Shown: positions 59,616 through 64,000 of the stretch, one piece after another | How the letters are laid out: each line of letters opens with the position of its first letter | How positions within the stretch are numbered: position 1 is the first letter of the stretch | The notes under the pieces: generated by a model | The model's database searches: none | Told to the model about the DNA's origin: nothing | The model's input: the letters and a program-made list of their open reading frames with translations, nothing else | Program-made: the position numbers and the translations under genes | From: Linum tenue | Lineage: Eukaryota > Streptophyta > Magnoliopsida > Malpighiales > Linaceae | Direction: 5' to 3' | Length of the DNA: 64,000 nucleotides | Assembly: GCA_946122785.1 (NCBI GenBank) | Contig: CAMGYJ010000008.1 | Location: 19,307,475 to 19,371,474 of the forward strand

Positions 59616-59970
59616 AATAAAACGGGTCCGGATAGTATAACAACACTCCTTTTGTTGTTATAATAACAATAGGATTCATTAAGCGCAAAAGGGTAAATTT
59701 ATATTGAAAATAATAAAATAAATTAAAATTCAAACCCACCCTAATCCCACATCAGACCTCATCTTCCTTCACCCCATCGAAACATGCATGTCTTCCACGC
59801 CGCCCCGCTTTTTCCCCGCCGTCCCTGCTTCTTCCCCGCCGGCCGTCGTCGATGAAGGAATTATTGAGGTTCTACTGATTCATCAACACGAAGATGATGG
59901 GCGGGTGAGAGTCGTCGCCACCGACTTGTAGATCCAACCTGTCACTGAAGTCGAAGTTGTTGCCGGCAAT

Positions 59971-60774
59971 TAGGGGTGGGCATTGGTGTGGACAAACCAC
60001 TCCGAACCGCTCCGAACCGCTTTTGCGGTCAATCCAAACCGCACCGTAAAGCTTGCGGTCTCACTTGCGGTCCAACTATTAAGCGGTTAATGGTTTGCGG
60101 TTTGGAGCGACCGAAACCGCGCGGTTGTGGTTCAAAACCGCAAACCGCTAAAATGTCACTCAAAGTCGTCGTCCAATAATGGCGCAACCGATTTCCACCG
60201 CTGTTCCCCAACTTTCCCATTCCTCTAGCTGTCTGTTCTCGCCGCCTTCCCCAGCTTCACGTTCCCTCTTGGCGATCCCTCTCATAATATGTTTTCGATT
60301 TTCACCGCCTTCCCAACCTCCGAATCCCTCTCACAGTTGTTCGTAATTATAATACCGTTATCTAGTTGGGACATTTATGGTTTCTGTAATGGTTAATGAT
60401 TTTACTTGCCAATTGCCAGTACAAGTACTCACAAAACTAAAGTGTCTATAATGGATGGCATTTTGTTGCCATTATAATTCCTTTTGGCAGTAGTCATCAG
60501 CAGCCTGGTTGCTATGTTTTGGTGGCAAAGAAATCGAGTCGATGTACTGTTAGGCAGTAGGAATGTTATTTAATTATATATGAACCATAATGAATTGCGG
60601 TCAATTATGCGGTGCGGTCTATATCGCACCAAACCGCTAATTTATGCAGTTTGGTTTGACCGCACCAATAATATTGCGGTCGAACATGCGGTGCGATCCA
60701 ATTAAGATGCGGTGCGGTGTGATTTATATCAATACGGTGCGGTGCGGTCCAAACCGCACCAATGCCCACCCCTA
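59971..60774. mobile_element. Non-autonomous hAT element, second family
   Basis: The ends TAGGGGTGGGCATTGGTG and CACCAATGCCCACCCCTA are perfect 18-base inverted repeats, flanked by the 8-base duplication CCGGCAAT (59963-59970 and 60775-60782). Sub-terminal regions are dense in GCGGTGCGGT / AACCGC words. The middle (60180-60600) is unlike the ends. It is 804 bases long. It interrupts the captured receptor fragment: removing it joins CCGGCAAT to TCGTCCGTCC. Confidence 0.93.
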
Positions 60775-61040
60775 CCGGCAATTCGTCCGTCCCTCCTCGC
60801 CCTGGCCGCGGCTCTCGTCGCCGTCGTATCTCTCATCGCCACCGTCTCCGCCGAGATCAAAACCCTAAGGATTGCCAACGACCCCAGGCCGATGATTCTC
60901 TTCGAGAAGTTCGGATTCACTCACACCGGCCACGTCACGATCTCAGTCTCCGGCGTCCCCGTCTCTTCCTCCATCAACTCTCCCAATCCGGACCCTTCAG
61001 GTTTCGGCTTCTTCCTCCTCTCCGAAGAGTCTCTGTTGCA
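60775..61040 (+). pseudogene. 5' fragment of a CAND6/7-type 7TM receptor gene
   Basis: The frame reads PAIRPSLLALAAALVAVVSL, a secretory leader, then SAEIKTLRIANDPRPMILFEK, FGFTHTGHVTISVSGV and FGFFLLSEESLLQ. This is the N-terminus of plant lung-seven-transmembrane-receptor proteins (CANDIDATE G-PROTEIN COUPLED RECEPTOR 6/7). Homology ends at LLQ (about 61037); the following text (VTTQQSNASLL) is unrelated, and the seven-helix part is missing. No ATG opens the fragment after hAT removal in my reading. It lies inside a Mutator-like element and is therefore a captured piece, not a local gene. Confidence 0.78.
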
Positions 61041-61384
61041 GGTCACAACACAACAATCCAACGCATCATTGTTGTTCATGTTATTCTGTGGTTAGGCTTT
61101 TTTACTGTTCAATTGGGAGACTCTACTGCACCTCTCTTCAATTTATTTCCTTCACTCAGTTTGTTTGAGCACTTTCTCTCTAAGACAATGCCTTCTCTGT
61201 ATACCGTATACTCCATTGCTTACCTCGTGTTTATGGGGTTTTGGATACCGGATGGGTCCAAGTTTTGACCAATTGTAGAGCTCAGTATATCAATCGCATT
61301 TTTTTTTATGTATTTTAGTTTATTATTGTGTTTATGATATGCATTTAGGAGTTATCGGTATGCAGATCACTAGTCTTTAATAAA

Positions 61385-61930
61385 CACATCAGAAACCTCC
61401 TAATGCAGACCACAAACGTGATAAAAAAACCACAAAAAAGCAAACCAGAAACCCCCTAATGCATACCACAAATTCTCTAAAACAAACCAGAAACAGCACA
61501 AACCAAACCACAAATATTTTGAAAGCACACCAGAAACCTCAAAATGCAAACCACAAACACGTTAAAGCAAACCAAAAAAACAAACCAGAAACGTCCTAAT
61601 GCGGACCAAAAATCTACTAAAACAAACCAGAAACCACGCAAAGCAAACCACAGAATTTTAAAAAACACACCAGAAACCTCATAATGCTAACCACAAACAC
61701 GATAAAGCAAACCACAAAAACAAACCAGAAACCTCCTAATGCATACCACAAATCTCCTAAAACAAACCACAAACCCCGTAAAGCAAACCACAAATTTTTT
61801 GAAAGCAAACAAGAAACTTCTCAATGCAAACCACAAACACGATAAAGCAACCCAGAAACTTCTTAATGCAAACCACAAACACGATAAAGTAAACCACAAA
61901 AGACATACATAAATACGAGAAACCAAACCA
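61385..61930. repeat. ~140-base tandem repeat, about four copies
   Basis: The anchor phrase CCACAAACACGATAAAGCAA (with variants) recurs near 61411, 61550, 61690 and 61833, so the period is about 140-143 bases. Within each unit AAACCAGAAAC and AAACCACAAA alternate, giving a sub-period of about 20-35 bases. It contains essentially no T-rich interruptions on the plus strand; the minus strand reads an artefactual hydrophobic protein of repeated WFVL / VCF motifs. It lies inside the Mutator-like element. Confidence 0.8.
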
Positions 61931-61984
61931 TAAATCTGACAATGCATACCATAACATCCGGCGGTCGTTGACCGTTGACCGAAC

Positions 61985-62115
61985 TCCGATTACCGTCAGT
62001 GAGCAGATTCCGGCCCCGATGACTAGATTCCGACGCCGGTGAGCATATTCCGGCGCCGGTGAGCATATTCCGCCGACAAAATAGCATATTCCGGTGACCG
62101 TCGACCATATTCCGG
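61985..62115. repeat. Short GC-rich tandem repeat
   Basis: GAGCATATTCCGGCGCCGGT and variants (AGATTCCGGCC, TAGATTCCGACGCCGGTGAG, CATATTCCGCCGAC) recur about six times with a period near 20-22 bases. Inverse complements (CCGGAATATG) make it strongly foldable. It sits near the right end of the Mutator-like element. Confidence 0.7.
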
Positions 62116-62341
62116 CGACCAAAATTTTGGGCCGAAAATAAAAAAATATTTTTATTTTATTTTATATTATTATTTAAACATATTTTTCATAATGACAATT
62201 ATACCTCTGCTTTGATTTTACACTAGGTCAACTCATCTAATAAAAAGTCATCACAATCCTAACTTCCTATTGGTTGGAGATTAGTGTTGTTACAATAACA
62301 ACACAAGGGTTGTTGTTATAGTATCTAGTCCCCAATAAAAC

Positions 62342-63083
62342 TCATGAGAAAGGCCACGCCTTTCTCCTCCGATGCGTCCTCCGCCAAGGATTGCGATGGG
62401 ACGGTCAGGATGTGGCCGGCGGCATCGAGTCTTCTGGCATCAGAGAGACATCTCATCAACCTCAAAATTAGGTCACATCTTCTTTCTTACTTCATCCTCC
62501 ACACATATTCAGCATATCACCATGAGTAGTAAGGATGCGAACGGCCATCGACGTCGTCATCGACTGAGCTGCCGCTTTTCTACCTACAATTGCTCCCCTA
62601 TTCCATTTTCCCCACCTTATCTGGGCAAATCACTCAAGAACGAATATGAGTTGGAGTAAGGAAACCCCTGATTTAGTAAAATCCTCCAAAGGGACCTAGT
62701 TTTCCCTTATTTGAAACACCTAAATCGGTCGACAACGGGGTGAACCTGGTTTCGAATCCCTAAATCAATTGACCAGATTTTCCCGATTCGGCCGACGTCG
62801 AGGGAAGTTCCGCCTTCAAAAGCTTCTAAAGAGCTTCCTTTCATAGCTTCCTCGTTGCTCCAAAAATCTAAAACGAGCGGAGGTTGGCGATGGAGGAAAA
62901 GGAATTGGAATTTGTTGAAGGAGGCGGGATGAGAGACGGCGAAGTGGAAGAGGGGAGCTATTGTAGCCACAAATACAAATCAGAGGGATGAAGCGGTGGA
63001 GCGGCGAAGAGGGATGAAGTGGTGAAGGAGAGAGGGCAGAGGAGGCGATTGGTGGTGCCGGGGGAGGGAAGTCGCACGAGGAT
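62342..63083. other. GC-moderate intergenic DNA, no gene recognised
   Basis: Several frames of 60-95 codons on both strands are open (62344-62659 plus, 62707-63103 minus), and composition is less AT-rich than neighbouring DNA. I recognise no domain. The minus-strand text 63000-62700 may be a decayed exon. The hAT element at 63092 interrupts the same stretch, which resumes at 63852. Confidence 0.3.
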
Positions 63084-63091
63084 GATACAAG

Positions 63092-63843
63092 TAGGGATGG
63101 CAATGGGGCGGGTTTGGGGCGGGTTTGCCTAAACCATCCCCATCCTCATCTTCAAATACCCAAACCCATACCCGCCCCATACCCATGCGGGGGAATGTTT
63201 TGCAAACCCATCCCCATACCCGTGGGTTTCGGGTACCCATGGGTAATAACCATCCCCGTACATCCAACATTATTATACCAAAAACTTACAAGAAAAGTTT
63301 TAATTATAACCATAAACAAACCTATTATATCATGAAGTCAACAAAACACTGTCATTTTCTAAATACGATTCAAAGAATATGATCCTAAAACATCCATTAA
63401 TACATAATATAGACTACAATATTTTTTAAATTATTATGCTCTAACTCTTGATACATTTACTAAGTAATAATTAACTAACACAATCTTGTTGACAAGGGGG
63501 AAAGTGAAAGAGTGGAAGGAGAATTGAGGGAAATGAATTAGGTTTTGATTAAGGTGGTTACTCAATTGCATTTCTACTATTTATTTTCTCGAGTTATCAT
63601 CATCATCATTCATACATTACAATTTAATCCACATATTTTTTGATATGTGAAAAAATTCTCTTGGTGGGGCGGGTATGGGTATGGGGCGGGGGAGGCTAAA
63701 ACCATACCCGCCCCATACCCATCAAACTTTTTGCGGGTTTTACCCCATACCCGCCCCATACCCGGTCAAAGCGGGGATTCCCCGCGTTGACTGGGTCGGG
63801 GGCGGTCGGATACCCGCGGCCATGGGTTTGATTGCCATCCCTA
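63092..63843. mobile_element. Non-autonomous hAT element, copy B
   Basis: The ends TAGGGATGGCAATGG and GATTGCCATCCCTA are perfect inverted repeats over 13 bases, flanked by the 8-base duplication GATACAAG (63084-63091 and 63844-63851). Ends and sub-terminal text (CGGGTTTGCCTAAACCATCC, CCCCATACCC) closely match the 41200-42151 element. The middle is AT-rich. It is 752 bases long. Fewer mutations in its termini than in copy A suggest a younger insertion. Confidence 0.94.
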
Positions 63844-64000
63844 GATACAAGCAGGCGCATTGGGGAAGAGGAATAGCCAATTTTTTTAATAAATGACTTT
63901 TTAGTAAATTTTCCATGTCAGCTGCCACGTGTATGCTAACTGTGTTTTCTGTCAATTTCTAACAGAAAACTTAACGGAGAAAACGATTTGGTATACAAAT

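Larger units (their letters stand above)
59625..62332. mobile_element. Mutator-like element carrying a CAND-type receptor gene fragment
   Basis: The left end GGGTCCGGATAGTATAACAAC pairs with the right end, whose complement starts GGGACTAGATACTATAACAAC, and similarity continues for about 50 bases (TTTTGTTGTTATAATAACAA versus TGTGTTGTTATTGTAACAA). The 9-base duplication CAATAAAAC flanks it (59616-59624 and 62333-62341). The interior holds a receptor gene fragment (about 60783-61040), a hAT insertion (59971-60774), a 140-base tandem repeat and a short GC-rich repeat. No transposase is present. By structure it is a Pack-MULE; terminal repeats are more diverged than in the 21825 element, so it is older. 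Confidence 0.75.

Noticed and set aside
61477..62122. Hydrophobic minus-strand frames rich in WFVL and VCF motifs
   Set aside because: They arise from the 140-base minisatellite and its inner repeats.
1..64000. CRISPR array or bacterial operon
   Set aside because: No direct repeats with regular unique spacers; introns, plant families and retroelements show eukaryotic nuclear DNA.

Overview
The window is nuclear DNA of a flowering plant, most likely a eudicot. The evidence is GT-AG introns in plant gene families, long AT-rich intergenic DNA, a chloroplast-targeted kinase gene, a DEVIL/ROTUNDIFOLIA peptide gene, and plant-type Copia, L1, hAT, Mutator-like, Tourist-like and Helitron remains. 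I cannot name the species from sequence alone. All identifications come from reading motifs and family knowledge; no search was run.

Four genes look intact. (1) A 52-residue DEVIL/RTFL peptide gene lies on the minus strand at 6525-6683. (2) An STN7 thylakoid state-transition kinase gene lies on the minus strand at 17054-20038, with ten coding exons and about 589 residues. A 126-base tandem duplication across its intron 2/exon 3 junction gives it two in-frame 3' splice sites. (3) A receptor-like protein gene of the RLP4 type lies on the plus strand at 25736-31388, with nine coding exons and 625 residues: malectin-like ectodomain, LRRs, one membrane segment and no kinase. (4) An unrecognised multipass membrane protein with a glutamine-rich coiled-coil tail lies on the plus strand at 52358-53663, with three exons and 377 residues.

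Much of the rest is mobile DNA, and many elements can be bounded by target-site duplications (TSDs). Between STN7 and RLP4 a Mutator-like element (20564-23971, 9-base TSD) contains a second one (21825-23677, 10-base TSD, arms of about 500 bases). The inner element carries the N-terminal part of the nonsense-mediated-decay helicase UPF1 plus a second gene fragment, so it is a Pack-MULE. At the right end another Mutator-like element (59625-62332, 9-base TSD) carries a 5' fragment of a CAND6/7-type seven-transmembrane receptor gene and is itself split by a small hAT element (59971-60774, 8-base TSD). Two further hAT elements (41200-42151, 63092-63843) have perfect 8-base TSDs. Two Tourist-like MITEs (33189-33465, 42910-43348) have TTA TSDs. 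Two L1-type LINEs are present: a decayed copy of about 6.2 kb with ORF1 and ORF2 (34574-40737), and a 5'-truncated minus-strand copy (32271-33070) with a 17-base TSD. An internally deleted Copia element (55872-58841) has both LTRs and a 5-base TSD. A Helitron 3' end lies near 47143, and a CYP71-like P450 pseudogene at about 49200-49560.

The intact genes do not form a functional cluster. STN7 phosphorylates light-harvesting antenna, RLP4-type proteins act at the cell surface, and DEVIL peptides influence organ shape. The most informative features are the STN7 splice-site duplication, the two gene-carrying Mutator-like elements with nested insertions, and the orphan membrane/coiled-coil gene.
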